Of a stretch of 64,000 nt of DNA, positions 35,488 to 43,696 are shown piece by piece. The DNA lies in NCBI GenBank assembly GCA_964586455.1, contig CAZPHV010000008.1:1-64000 (forward strand). The letters are read 5' to 3'. Positions within the stretch are counted from its first letter, which is position 1. Each line of letters opens with the position of its first letter. The translations under genes and the position numbers were made by a program. Source of the DNA: Aquimonas sp964586455. GTDB taxonomy: Bacteria > Pseudomonadota > Gammaproteobacteria > Xanthomonadales > Xanthomonadaceae. The notes beneath the pieces were generated by a model, which saw nothing but the letters and a program-made list of their open reading frames with translations, was not told the DNA's origin and made no database searches.

Positions 35488-35573
35488 GCAGTGGGGTCCA
35501 GCACGTGGGCGAAGCCGCGCAGTGTAGGCCGGGCCACAGCACTCGCGTGTGCCGAAGGGGCTGGCAAACGAAA

Positions 35574-35601
35574 ACGGCCGGACGTGTTGGCGCCCGGCCG
35601 T
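35574..35601 (-). terminator. Intrinsic terminator of the macro-domain gene
   Basis: Read on the minus strand, ACGGCCGG and CCGGCCGT form an 8-bp stem (35594-35601 with 35574-35581) followed by TTTTCGTTT. The hairpin plus T-rich tail lies about 160 nt after the macro-domain gene's stop and before the ABC exporter gene. Confidence 0.75.
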
Positions 35602-35757
35602 CTTCGAGGCATCTATCGGCGTGTCGAAAAACTCCCTCCAGGAAGTGCTCCGGGTCGGCGGTCCGGCGCAGGTCCGTACCGCCTCACCACAAGCGCTTGG
35701 TCGTCTCGGTTCTCCCTCCCGGGACTGGCAGGCCGTCTTTCACTAGCCTGCGAGGGA

Positions 35758-36261
35758 TCAGGCAGCGCGGGCCGGCAGGGCCTCGTCGGCGCGCTCGCCG
35801 GGCCGGTAGGTCTCGTACACCACCACGGCGATGTCGAGGTCGCCCAGATGCTGCTCGATCAGTGGCTTGACCTCGGCCCAGTCGAGGCCGCCTACACCGG
35901 TGGCGAGACGCGGCAGGGCCAGACTGGTCCAGCCTTCCTTCTTCGCTTCCTTGGCCAGCGCGCGCAGTGCGTGGTTCACGTGCTGAACAGTCGCCTTGCC
36001 GGGCTTGGCGCCGTGGTCGTAGGCCGCGTCCTGGGTGAACAGCGCAACGATGCGGCTGGGATAGACGCCGCCCCAGGTCCAAAGCTCACCGGCCTTGGGA
36101 TGCTGGGTATGGCAGTAGTGACGGAAGTCCTTGTACATGGCCGGCACTGCCTCGTGCAGCGCGAACGCCAAACCCTGGTCGAAGGAATCGTTCGGCGCGA
36201 CGCCGTGGGCGATGGCCTCGGCCTGGCTGAAGCGGATGTCACCGGATACGTAGCGGACCAT
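35758..36261 (-). CDS. Macro domain protein
   Basis: The ATG at 36261 has a perfect AAGGAGG site and gives 167 aa; the longer upstream frame is a shadow. The fold is a stand-alone macro domain: VSGDIRFSQAEAIAHGVAPND at the start, then the GGVYPSRIVALFTQ strand, a helix with NHALRALAKEA, and the LPRLATGVGGLDW loop. Macro domains bind ADP-ribose and can remove it from proteins or nucleic acids; the sequence resembles the single-domain group that includes DarG's macro domain, though no DarT toxin lies beside it. It has its own terminator downstream. Antitoxin, repair or metabolite roles are all possible. Confidence 0.85.
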   Translation of the reverse strand: MVRYVSGDIRFSQAEAIAHGVAPNDSFDQGLAFALHEAVPAMYKDFRHYCHTQHPKAGELWTWGGVYPSRIVALFTQDAAYDHGAKPGKATVQHVNHALRALAKEAKKEGWTSLALPRLATGVGGLDWAEVKPLIEQHLGDLDIAVVVYETYRPGERADEALPARAA

Positions 36262-36851
36262 GGAGCCTCCTTGAGGGGCGAGCGGGGTAGGGCTCCATGC
36301 TGCGCCGCGTTGATCCGCCAGGCTTTGACACGACTCAAGCGCTTGAATCATGCGGAGACCGGTCGCATGAAGGGTGCAGCTCACAGGGCGGGTCTTGAGC
36401 CACCGAATACTCGGGCTCGCCGCGATGACCGCGGCCCGACTGGACGCCGTCATTCCCGTCGGGCATCGCAACCCGATCGACAGCGACGTGTTCGTGTTCA
36501 TCGCACCCAGGCCTATCGATCCGGGATGAACAGTCCGATGCATCGCAGTGCGCTTGAGTAGGGACTCCCCGCGCACTTTCTGCCGCGGTGGGGGTGGACC
36601 CTAGCGCACGCGCGTTGAAATGCAAACGCTGTGCCGCGTGCTCGCCGTATCGAACTCTCCCTGACTTCAGAGCCTTACGAAAACAACTGAACAAGTCGGG
36701 TGAAGTTGAAGTGTGTCGCGTGATCGGGAGCACGTTGTCGGTGTGACGGACCTGGGTCTACAGTCCGCCGGCGGCCGGGGGCGGTCATTGTGTGCGTGAG
36801 GTACTGGCGCGCCCGGAATGCAACAACCTTATCCAATGGGGAGAATGCGGA
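36262..36851. other. Divergent gap with one degenerate palindrome
   Basis: This 590-nt gap holds the promoters of the macro-domain gene (minus) and the choice-of-anchor gene (plus). It contains a worn copy of the GGCGGGTC palindrome at about 36387-36404 (GGCGGGTC-TT-GAGCCACC). No gene was recognised. Confidence 0.4.
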
Positions 36852-38438
36852 ATGCGTTCAGTGATGAAATGGGGTTGGGCGCCGCTGGCGCTTTCGATGG
36901 CGTTCGCGGTGACGGCTGAGGACGGCGCGCGGCCGGGCACCGTGCCCGACCTGTTGGTCAGTACTCCGCAGGGCGGTTTTCTGCCGCAGGCGGTGATCAC
37001 CCAGGATTTCAGCTCGGTGGCGACTGCACCGAATGCAGCCGTGGCCGGTGTGTGCGCGCTGAACCAGCCCGCCATGGCAGGCTGGTATGGCCGTAACAAC
37101 GCGTCTCCGACCGGCACGGCCTGCATCTTCAATCCCACCGAACCAGCGCCCTTCACGGCTCAGGACGGAAGTGCCACCGGCTACGCGGGCCTCAATTTCA
37201 ATGCGTCGACCGGTAGCAATCCGATCAGCACCTGGCTGGTCAGCCCGCGGGTGAACTTTGGTACCGGCGCACAGCTGTCCTTCTATTTCCGCAGCGCCAA
37301 CGTCGCGGGGACCAACTTTCCCGATCGCATCCAGGTACGACTGAGCACGGCGGCAGACAGCGGCACGCCGGATGTGGGTACCGGCGTCACCGATGTCGGT
37401 ACCTTCACCACCGTGCTGGCGGACATCAATCCCACGCTCGCTACCGCGTTTGTCACCTGCCCCAGCGGCGGTTTCGTCCTGAATGCGCCGAATTCGGTCA
37501 TCGATGGAACAGTCGAAGGCGCATGGTGTCAGGTGACGATCAACAACGCTGCCGGAATTCCCACCAGCGGCAGCGGCCGCATCGCGTTCCGGCATTTCAT
37601 CCAGACCAGCGCGGGCCCTGGTGGCAACAACTCGAATTTTGTCGGTATCGACACCTTCAGCTTCGACGAAGGCGTGCCGCCGGCATTCAACTACTCGGTA
37701 TCGCCGACCTCGCTGAGCTTCAGCGGGAGCGTTGGTGCAGCCACGGCTGTACAGAACGTAGCGATCAGTGCCGAGGCGGGCAATACTGGGCCGGTCGACA
37801 TTGCGTCCTGCGCCATCAGCGGCGCCAATGCGGCTGACTTCTCGCTGTCGCCTGCCCCAAGCTTCCCACTTGCCATAGCGGCAGGTGGCAGTGCCAGTCT
37901 GCCGGTGGTCTTCACCGCCGGGGCACTCGGCTCGCGCACGGCGTCACTGAGCTGCACCAGTGGCAACGGGGTGGTGGTCGGTACGGGTTTCCCGGTGGTG
38001 CTTAACGGCACCGGTCTGGGCGGCACAGCCGCGCTTTCGAGCACCGCTCTGAACTTCGGCAGCCAGGTGGCGGGTGCAGGTTCAAGCCAGACCCTGACCC
38101 TTACCAATACAGGTGCGGGTCCGCTCAATGTCGCATCGATCAGCGTGCCGACTGCGCCGTTCTCACTAGCGCCGGGTGGCAGCTGCGCAGCTGCACCCTT
38201 CACTTTGGCAGCCGGCGCCAGTTGCACGCTGATCTATCGCTTCTCCCCGACCGTCGGTGGCACGTTCACAAGTTCGATCACGGTCAGTTCGGATGGTGGC
38301 GATGTCACCGCCTCCTTGGCCGGCACGGGCGAAATCTTGCGCCCGACTCAGGTCGACGCGGTGTCGAACTGGAGCACAGCATTGCTGCTGCTAATGCTCG
38401 GAATCACGTCGGCATGGGTGATGCGCCGTCGGGCCTGA
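36852..38438 (+). CDS. Secreted choice-of-anchor protein with C-terminal membrane/sorting tail
   Basis: The ATG at 36852 lies downstream of GGGGAG and starts a signal peptide (cleavage around residue 22). The protein is 528 aa. The first domain (about 45-270) resembles a choice-of-anchor J / cleaved-adhesin beta-sandwich (FDEGVP end, WLVSPRVNF core). Two ASH-type (choice-of-anchor D) domains follow, near 280-385 and 390-495, seen by the repeated TSLSFSGSVG/TALNFGSQVAG strands and SGANAADFSLSP. The end reads SNWSTALLLLMLGITSAW then RRRA, a hydrophobic segment plus arginines like an IPTL-type CTERM anchor. It probably sits on the cell surface. A clean terminator follows. Confidence 0.7.
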   Translation: MRSVMKWGWAPLALSMAFAVTAEDGARPGTVPDLLVSTPQGGFLPQAVITQDFSSVATAPNAAVAGVCALNQPAMAGWYGRNNASPTGTACIFNPTEPAPFTAQDGSATGYAGLNFNASTGSNPISTWLVSPRVNFGTGAQLSFYFRSANVAGTNFPDRIQVRLSTAADSGTPDVGTGVTDVGTFTTVLADINPTLATAFVTCPSGGFVLNAPNSVIDGTVEGAWCQVTINNAAGIPTSGSGRIAFRHFIQTSAGPGGNNSNFVGIDTFSFDEGVPPAFNYSVSPTSLSFSGSVGAATAVQNVAISAEAGNTGPVDIASCAISGANAADFSLSPAPSFPLAIAAGGSASLPVVFTAGALGSRTASLSCTSGNGVVVGTGFPVVLNGTGLGGTAALSSTALNFGSQVAGAGSSQTLTLTNTGAGPLNVASISVPTAPFSLAPGGSCAAAPFTLAAGASCTLIYRFSPTVGGTFTSSITVSSDGGDVTASLAGTGEILRPTQVDAVSNWSTALLLLMLGITSAWVMRRRA

Positions 38439-38464
38439 CCCCTGGAATGGTCCTGATGCGACAG

Positions 38465-38498
38465 CAAAGAGCCCCGAGGGCGACCTCGGGGCTCTTTG
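38465..38498 (+). terminator. Intrinsic terminator of the choice-of-anchor gene
   Basis: CAAAGAGCCCCGAGG (38465-38479) and CCTCGGGGCTCTTTG (38484-38498) form a perfect 15-bp stem with a GCGA loop, followed by TTTGG. It lies 27 nt after the stop at 38438. The stem is symmetric and may also serve the minus strand. Confidence 0.9.
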
Positions 38499-38584
38499 TT
38501 TGGCGGTGAACTTGTATTGCCACACCGGTGACTCAGGGGCACACCCACTGCGGAGTTCTCGCCCAAGACCGAACAGAGGCTCGA

Positions 38585-38610
38585 CTCCGGTGGGTCAAGA
38601 CCCACCGGAG
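38585..38610. repeat. Perfect palindrome of the GGGTC-AA-GACCC type
   Basis: CTCCGGTGGGTC-AA-GACCCACCGGAG is a 12-bp exact inverted repeat with a 2-nt centre. It shares the core GGGTCAAGACCC with the palindromes in the 27.2-27.6 kb array. It is in the gap between convergent genes. Confidence 0.75.
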
Positions 38611-38716
38611 CTCAACGCCGACGCCTGCTAATGCGTTCCGTCCCTACGCCGGTCAAGGCTCGGCGCAAGGGCGCGTGCAATCTCGTTCAATCATGGAACC
38701 GCGGTGCGGGCGCTGT

Positions 38717-39211
38717 TCATAACTCGCCGCGCACGCCAATGCCGACGCTCACCCGCGGACGTTCACGGGTATTCCAATCGCGTGGCCACAGGTGGATCTC
38801 GCGGGCATCGATTTCAGGCAGGGTCAGCTCGTGCTCGCCGATGCGCACGCGGCGCTCGCCGGTGATGCGGCCGGTGAGCGTCAGGAAGCGCCCTGGCACG
38901 ATTTCGTTCGGGTCCAGGCGCCCTGCGCGCAGGGCGATGAAGCGGCCGCCGTCGCGTGCCTGCGGAATCGGCCGGGCCTGGGCGTCGGTGGGAAAGCCGA
39001 GCACCTCGACTTCGACGTAGCCCTCGTACTGGGTGAGCTCGATGACCATGCCGCCCCACAGCACGCTGCGATCCATCTGGCTCTCGATCTGCGCCGCGAT
39101 TTCGCGCGGTGCGGGGCTGGGCTCGAGGGGTGCCTCGCGGAACAGCGGCGTCGGCACGCAGGCGGTGAGCGCCATCAGGGCCAGCGTCAGCAGGGCGACC
39201 CGCGGTTTCAT
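38717..39211 (-). CDS. Slp family outer-membrane lipoprotein
   Basis: This 164-aa protein has a lipoprotein signal peptide (MKPRVALLTLALMALTAC, lipobox LTAC, Cys18) and the Slp pattern: LWGGMVIELTQYEGYVEVEVLGFP and GRFIALRAGRLDP then LTLTGRI and LPEIDAREIHLWP. Slp proteins are starvation- or envelope-linked lipoproteins of gammaproteobacteria of unknown mechanism. The lipoprotein gene's ATG overlaps the stop of rlmJ by 4 nt (ATGA), so they are translationally coupled even though the two jobs look unrelated. Confidence 0.88.
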   Translation of the reverse strand: MKPRVALLTLALMALTACVPTPLFREAPLEPSPAPREIAAQIESQMDRSVLWGGMVIELTQYEGYVEVEVLGFPTDAQARPIPQARDGGRFIALRAGRLDPNEIVPGRFLTLTGRITGERRVRIGEHELTLPEIDAREIHLWPRDWNTRERPRVSVGIGVRGEL

Positions 39212-40113
39212 GTGCCTTCCTCGCGCTTCAACCAGTCGAGGCGCGAGTTGGGCTGGGTTTCGCCCAGTGCTTCGCGCAGATAAGGCAGCGCCTGCGACAG
39301 CGCCTGATCAAACCGGAAGGGCGGGTTGACGATCAGCATGCCGCAGCCGTTCATGCGTAGCGGCGAATCGTCGGGGCGCACCAGCAGCTCGGCCAGCAGC
39401 ACCGACTTCGCCGGAAGTTCGGCGGCGCGACGCAGGAAACGGGCTACGCCGGCGCGGCGCTTGATCGGGAACCACACCGCGAACACCACCTGAGGCAGGC
39501 GCTCCAGGCCTTGGCGCACCGCGCTGAGAATGGCGTCGTACTCGGCTTCCTGGGCCTCGAAGGGTGGATCGATGAGCACCAGCGCGCGGCGCTCAAGCGG
39601 CGGCAGCAGGGCGCGCACAGCGGCATAGCCGTCGCGGGCTTCAACCTTCGCGCGTGGATAGGGCTCGAGCGCAGCAGTCAGGGCCGAGCACTCGCCCGGC
39701 TGCAGCTCGCAGGCAACCAGCCGGTCCTGCGGACGCAGCGCGCGTGCGGCCAGCAGCGGCGAGCCCGGGTAGGCCCGCAGCGCAGCGAAACCGTGGCCGG
39801 TGTGCGGAAAGGTCTCGGCGTCGAAGCGATCGACAGCCTCGACGTAGGCGGCGACCAGCGGCGGCGGGCTGACCCGGCGCTTGGGTTGCTGCTCTACGGG
39901 TCGGCGGTCGATGAGCTTGAGGATGCCGCCCTCGGCCTCGCCTGTCTTTCTCGCATCGCCCGAATCCAGCAGATAGCCGCCGCGACCGCCATGAGTGTCG
40001 AGCACCAGGAAGCCCGTGTCCTTGCGCTGGAGGGCCTCGATCAGGCCCAGCAGGGTGGCGTGTTTGAGAGCGTCGGCAAAGTTGCCGGCGTGGAAGCTGT
40101 GCTTGTAGTTCAT
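39208..40113 (-). CDS. rlmJ: 23S rRNA (adenine2030-N6)-methyltransferase RlmJ
   Basis: The start MNYKHSFHAGNFADALKH (ATG at 40113) is diagnostic of RlmJ; the open frame upstream is not coding. The protein is 301 aa, near the usual ~280. It carries the N6-adenine methyltransferase signature IDPPFE and the RGGYLLDSGDA region. RlmJ methylates A2030 of 23S rRNA. It is transcribed away from the DUF885 gene and its end overlaps the start of the slp gene by 4 nt, so slp lies upstream in the same minus-strand unit... in fact slp is downstream on this strand, starting within the rlmJ stop codon. Confidence 0.9.
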   Translation of the reverse strand: MNYKHSFHAGNFADALKHATLLGLIEALQRKDTGFLVLDTHGGRGGYLLDSGDARKTGEAEGGILKLIDRRPVEQQPKRRVSPPPLVAAYVEAVDRFDAETFPHTGHGFAALRAYPGSPLLAARALRPQDRLVACELQPGECSALTAALEPYPRAKVEARDGYAAVRALLPPLERRALVLIDPPFEAQEAEYDAILSAVRQGLERLPQVVFAVWFPIKRRAGVARFLRRAAELPAKSVLLAELLVRPDDSPLRMNGCGMLIVNPPFRFDQALSQALPYLREALGETQPNSRLDWLKREEGT

Positions 40114-40228
40114 GGGCACATTATGCGGGTGCGCCCAGCCCAAGGTGACTTCCGGCCGGGAGGCATTACGCCCTCGCCAGCCGTAAAGTGCGCGGCGGGG
40201 CGGGCATGAGGCCGGCCGGGGGGTTGCC

Positions 40229-42043
40229 ATGAGAAAGGTTCTGAGGTGGGGTTTGCGGCTGTCACTGGTGCTGCTGCTGGCTGCGGGTGGGCTGCTGGCG
40301 CATACGATCTGGTTCAAGCCGCTGAAGATCGAGTGGTTCTACGAGCGGGTGTTTGCCGAGTTCGCCTTCAACAGCCCGGAGCTGCTGTCGTCACTGCGGA
40401 TGCTGCCCGGTTGGCTGGACTGGTTCAGCGACGATCTCGACGATGCTTCGCTGGCCAGCGAAGAAGCGCTGAAGACCAAGGTACGCGCGGACCTTGCCAC
40501 TCTTCGCAGCTACGACCGCAACGCGCTCGACGTCGAAGGTCAGCATTCCTATGACCTGCTGGAGACTTTTCTCGCGGTCCAGGTCGAAGGTGAGCGCTTC
40601 GCCTTCCACAACTATCCCTTGAACCAGCTGTTCGGTGTCCAGAACGGGCTGCCGACCTTCCTTGCCACCCAGCATGCGGTGTCCTCGAAGGGTGACGCTG
40701 AAAACTATCTGTCGCGCCTGCAGGCGGTGCCGCGCAAGCTCGACCAGGTGCTGGAAGGAGTTCGGCACCGCGAATCGCTGGGCATCGTGCCGCCGCGCTT
40801 CGTTGTCGAGAAGGTGCTGGCCGAGATGCGCGGCTTCCGCGATGCCGCGCCGGAGCAGAACATCCTCTACACCAGCTTCGACGAGAAGCTGGGCAAGCTC
40901 GAAGGCCTTGCCGAGGCTGATCGCGCGGCCTTGCTTGCCCGCGCCAGTGCTTCGATTGTTGAGCACGTGCAGCCGGTGTACGGACGCCTGATCGACTACT
41001 ACGATTCGCTGCTGCCCAAGCTGCAGAACAATCACGGCGTGTGGGCGCTGCCCGACGGCGAGGCCTACTACGCCTGGGCAGTGCGCTCGCAGACCACCAC
41101 CGAGATGACGCCGGACGAAGTGCACGCGCTCGGCTTGCGCGAGGTTGAACGTATCGGCGCCGAGATGGACGCGATCCTGCAGGGCGAAGCCCTGATCGAA
41201 GGCAGCATCGGCGAGCGTGTGCAGCAGATCGCAGAGCGCCCGGATCAGCTGTATCCGAACACCGATGCAGGTCGCCAGCAGATCATCGATGACTTCCAGA
41301 CGATCATCGACGAGATCGATCAGGGCATCGGCAGCGCCTTCAACCTGCGCCCCGTGGCTGGGGTCAAGGTCGAGCGCGTGCCCGAGTTCCGTGAGAAGAC
41401 CGCGCCGGGTGCGTACTACAACGCGCCTGCCTTCGATGGCTCGCGGCCGGGCATCTTCTACATCAACCTGCGCAACACCGCCGAGGTCGCGCGTTTCGGC
41501 ATGCGCACGCTGGCGTATCACGAAGCGATTCCGGGTCATCACTTCCAGATCGCGATCCAGCAGGAACTGAAAGGTGTGCCGACCTTCCGCAAGCTGCTGC
41601 CATTCACCGCGTATGCGGAGGGCTGGGCGCTGTACACCGAGCGTCTGGCCTGGGAAATGGGCTTCCAGAACGACCCGCTCGACAACCTCGGTCGCCTGCA
41701 GGCAGAAATGTTCCGTGCCGTACGCTTGGTGGTGGACACCGGCCTGCACCACAAGCGTTGGACCCGCGAGCAGGCCATCGACTACATGTTGGCCATGACC
41801 GGCATGCCCGAGACCGATGTGGTCGCCGAAATCGAACGCTACCTGGTGATGCCCGGCCAGGCGCTCTCGTACAAGGTCGGCATGAACGCGATGCTGGATG
41901 CGCGTGAGCGCGCCCGCACCGAGCTGGGCGAGCGCTTCGATCTGAAGGGCTTCCACGATGTGGTGCTGCAGTCGGGCTCGATGCCGATCACCCTCCTGAA
42001 TCGCCGCGTGGATGCGTGGATTGCGGAGCGGAAGCAGGGGTAA
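40229..42043 (+). CDS. DUF885 family protein, putative metallopeptidase-like
   Basis: This 604-aa protein begins with a hydrophobic signal anchor or signal peptide (LRLSLVLLLAAGGLLAH, about 8-25). The body is the DUF885 helical family: HEAIPGHH at 431-438 and a downstream AYAEGWALYTERL with Glu464, a layout like zinc peptidases of the M32/DUF885 kind. The first motif has the zinc-ligand pattern HExxPGHH. Family members are predicted periplasmic peptidases but few are tested. It is monocistronic and divergent from rlmJ, so both promoters lie in 40114-40228. Two repeat elements follow its stop. Confidence 0.8.
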   Translation: MRKVLRWGLRLSLVLLLAAGGLLAHTIWFKPLKIEWFYERVFAEFAFNSPELLSSLRMLPGWLDWFSDDLDDASLASEEALKTKVRADLATLRSYDRNALDVEGQHSYDLLETFLAVQVEGERFAFHNYPLNQLFGVQNGLPTFLATQHAVSSKGDAENYLSRLQAVPRKLDQVLEGVRHRESLGIVPPRFVVEKVLAEMRGFRDAAPEQNILYTSFDEKLGKLEGLAEADRAALLARASASIVEHVQPVYGRLIDYYDSLLPKLQNNHGVWALPDGEAYYAWAVRSQTTTEMTPDEVHALGLREVERIGAEMDAILQGEALIEGSIGERVQQIAERPDQLYPNTDAGRQQIIDDFQTIIDEIDQGIGSAFNLRPVAGVKVERVPEFREKTAPGAYYNAPAFDGSRPGIFYINLRNTAEVARFGMRTLAYHEAIPGHHFQIAIQQELKGVPTFRKLLPFTAYAEGWALYTERLAWEMGFQNDPLDNLGRLQAEMFRAVRLVVDTGLHHKRWTREQAIDYMLAMTGMPETDVVAEIERYLVMPGQALSYKVGMNAMLDARERARTELGERFDLKGFHDVVLQSGSMPITLLNRRVDAWIAERKQG

Positions 42044-42064
42044 CCGGGCGGAAGAACAGGCTTG

Positions 42065-42240
42065 GGTAGGTTGGGCGGAGCCGCAGGCGATGCCCAACGT
42101 CGCGGCCTCGATGCTTGCGGCGAAATTCGATGCTGCAGCCAAGTCGAACGCTTTCGGTCTGCCGCGATCCGATAGGATTTTCGTTGGCGAGAGGTTCAAG
42201 TCCGCGGCGTTGGGCCGCGCTGCGCTTGGTCCAGCCTACC
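42065..42240. repeat. 176-bp intergenic repeat, copy 1
   Basis: It starts GGTAGGTTGGGCGGAGCC and ends TTGGTCCAGCCTACC. It is nearly identical to copy 2, which begins exactly 219 nt later. The ends are inverted (GGTAGGTTGGGC against a degenerate GTCCAGCCTACC), like a small mobile or REP-derived element. The sequence happens to stay open in one frame (MPNVAASMLAAKFD), but codon logic and the repeat nature argue against a gene. Confidence 0.85.
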
Positions 42241-42283
42241 GGAGCGGGCTTGGCCCAACCCGCCGAATCGCGCACTGGGCTTT

Positions 42284-42459
42284 GGTAGGTTGGGCGGAGC
42301 CGCAGGCGATGCCCAACGTCGCGGCCTCGATGCTTGCGGCGAAATTCGATGCTGCAGCCAAGTCGAACGCTTTCGGTCTGCCGCGATCCGATAGGATTTT
42401 CGTTGGCGAGAGGTTCAAGCCCGCGACGTTGGGCCGCGCTGCGCTTGGCCCAACCTACC
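42284..42459. repeat. 176-bp intergenic repeat, copy 2
   Basis: Copy 2 begins GGTAGGTTGGGCGGAGCC at 42284 and ends GCCCAACCTACC at 42459; here the 12-nt ends are perfect inverted copies. It differs from copy 1 by only a few substitutions, mainly in the last 40 nt. The 43-nt spacer between copies (42241-42283) is unrelated. Together they fill most of the gap between the DUF885 gene and the next operon. Confidence 0.9.
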
Positions 42460-42677
42460 AGGGCGCGCTAGGTTCGATCGCCGAACTCGGGCTCTGCCTA
42501 AGCAGCGAAGGCACCGCGCTTTGGCTCAGCGGTATCCTTGGAATCTCGGCCCTCGCGCGCGGCGCCCAGGTGCTTGTTGGTGCGCAGCTGTGGCTTGCGG
42601 GCGTGCGTACTCGCCGCCCAAGGTCCCGCGTCCCCGACCTCAAACCACCCCACTTCCAATCTGAGTTCTCGACCCCC

Positions 42678-43088
42678 ATGCCCATGTCCGACACCCTCGA
42701 CCTGATCCACCGCTACTACACCGCCTTCAACCGGGGTGACCGAGAAACCCTGCTGGCCCTGCTGTCCGAGGGCGTGGTGCATGACCTCAACCAGGGCGCG
42801 CGCGAAACTGGTCGCGAGACCTTCCGCGCTTTCATGCAGCGCATGGACCGCTGCTATGCAGAGCAGCTGACCGACATCGTGGTGATGGTCTCCGAAGACG
42901 GTCGCCGAGCCGCCGCCGAATACATCGTGCACGGCGAGTACAAGGCCGATGACGACGACTTGCCGCCGGCCCGCGGTCAGCGCTATGTGCTACCGGGCGG
43001 CGCCTTCTTCGTCATTGAGAACGGCTACATCGCCCGCGTCACCAACTACTACAACCTGCAGGACTGGATCGCCCAGGTGCAGGGCTGA
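42678..43088 (+). CDS. SnoaL-like / ketosteroid-isomerase-related protein
   Basis: The ATG at 42678 (or 42684) starts a 136-aa protein; the longer upstream frame runs through the repeat elements and is not coding. It has the small SnoaL/NTF2 fold: IHRYYTAFNRGDRETLLALL then the pocket strands and FFVIENGYIARVTNYYN. Members are isomerases, dehydratases or binding proteins; this close group is labelled ketosteroid isomerase-related but its substrate is unknown. The TGATG overlap at 43086-43090 couples it to the GNAT gene. Confidence 0.8.
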   Translation: MPMSDTLDLIHRYYTAFNRGDRETLLALLSEGVVHDLNQGARETGRETFRAFMQRMDRCYAEQLTDIVVMVSEDGRRAAAEYIVHGEYKADDDDLPPARGQRYVLPGGAFFVIENGYIARVTNYYNLQDWIAQVQG

Positions 43089-43696
43089 TGAGTGTGGAGA
43101 TCCGCTGCCTGCGGCCCGCCGAGTACGCCGAGTACGCCGAGTACCTGCCGGCCATAGCGCAGCTGCGCATCGAGGTGTTTCGAGCATTTCCATACCTGTA
43201 CGACGGCGACGTCAGCTACGAGCGGCGCTACCTCGAGACCTACGCGAACTCCAAGGACAGCCTGTGGGTGCTGGCGCTCGATGGCGAGACGGTAGTCGGA
43301 GCCAGCACCGGCCTGCCGCTTGTAGACGAAGGTGCGGAGTTCCAGCAACCCTTCATTGAGCGCGGCATCGATCCGACCGGCGTCTTCTATTTCGGCGAGT
43401 CGGTGCTGCTGCCTGCCTATCGCGGGCTGGGCCTCGGGCATCGCTTCTTCGATGTGCGCGAAGCGTATGCGCGCGCGCTCGGCCGATTCAACTGGACGGC
43501 GTTTGCGGCAGTTGATCGTGCGGCCGACGATCCGCGCCGCCCTGCGGACCATCGCGACAACGATGCCTTCTGGAGCAAACGCGGCTACCTGCGCCAGCCC
43601 GGCATGGGCTTCCGCCTGGGCTGGAAGGAGATCGGTGAGCCGAAAGAGAGTGAGAAACCGCTGACCTTCTGGCTGCGCGCACTGGAGGCCGGCTGA
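43088..43696 (+). CDS. GNAT family N-acetyltransferase
   Basis: This 202-aa protein has the GNAT core: WVLALDGETVVGASTGLPL (beta 2-4), then VLLPAYRGLGLGHRFFD, the acetyl-CoA loop (RGLGLG) with Arg-x-x-Gly-x-Gly. It overlaps the preceding gene by 1 nt and the following nitrilase-type gene by 1 nt (TGATG at both joints). Near the start the triplicate GAGTACGCC unit encodes EYAEYAEY, a small in-gene repeat. GNAT next to a nitrilase-type amidase suggests an amine or amide pathway, but the substrate is not known. Confidence 0.82.
   Translation: MSVEIRCLRPAEYAEYAEYLPAIAQLRIEVFRAFPYLYDGDVSYERRYLETYANSKDSLWVLALDGETVVGASTGLPLVDEGAEFQQPFIERGIDPTGVFYFGESVLLPAYRGLGLGHRFFDVREAYARALGRFNWTAFAAVDRAADDPRRPADHRDNDAFWSKRGYLRQPGMGFRLGWKEIGEPKESEKPLTFWLRALEAG

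Noticed and set aside
42012..42677. Open frame continuous with the SnoaL-like gene through two repeat copies
   Set aside because: The frame repeats the same peptide (MPNVAASMLAAKFD...) because of the 176-bp DNA duplication; the ATG at 42678 gives the normal family N-terminus.
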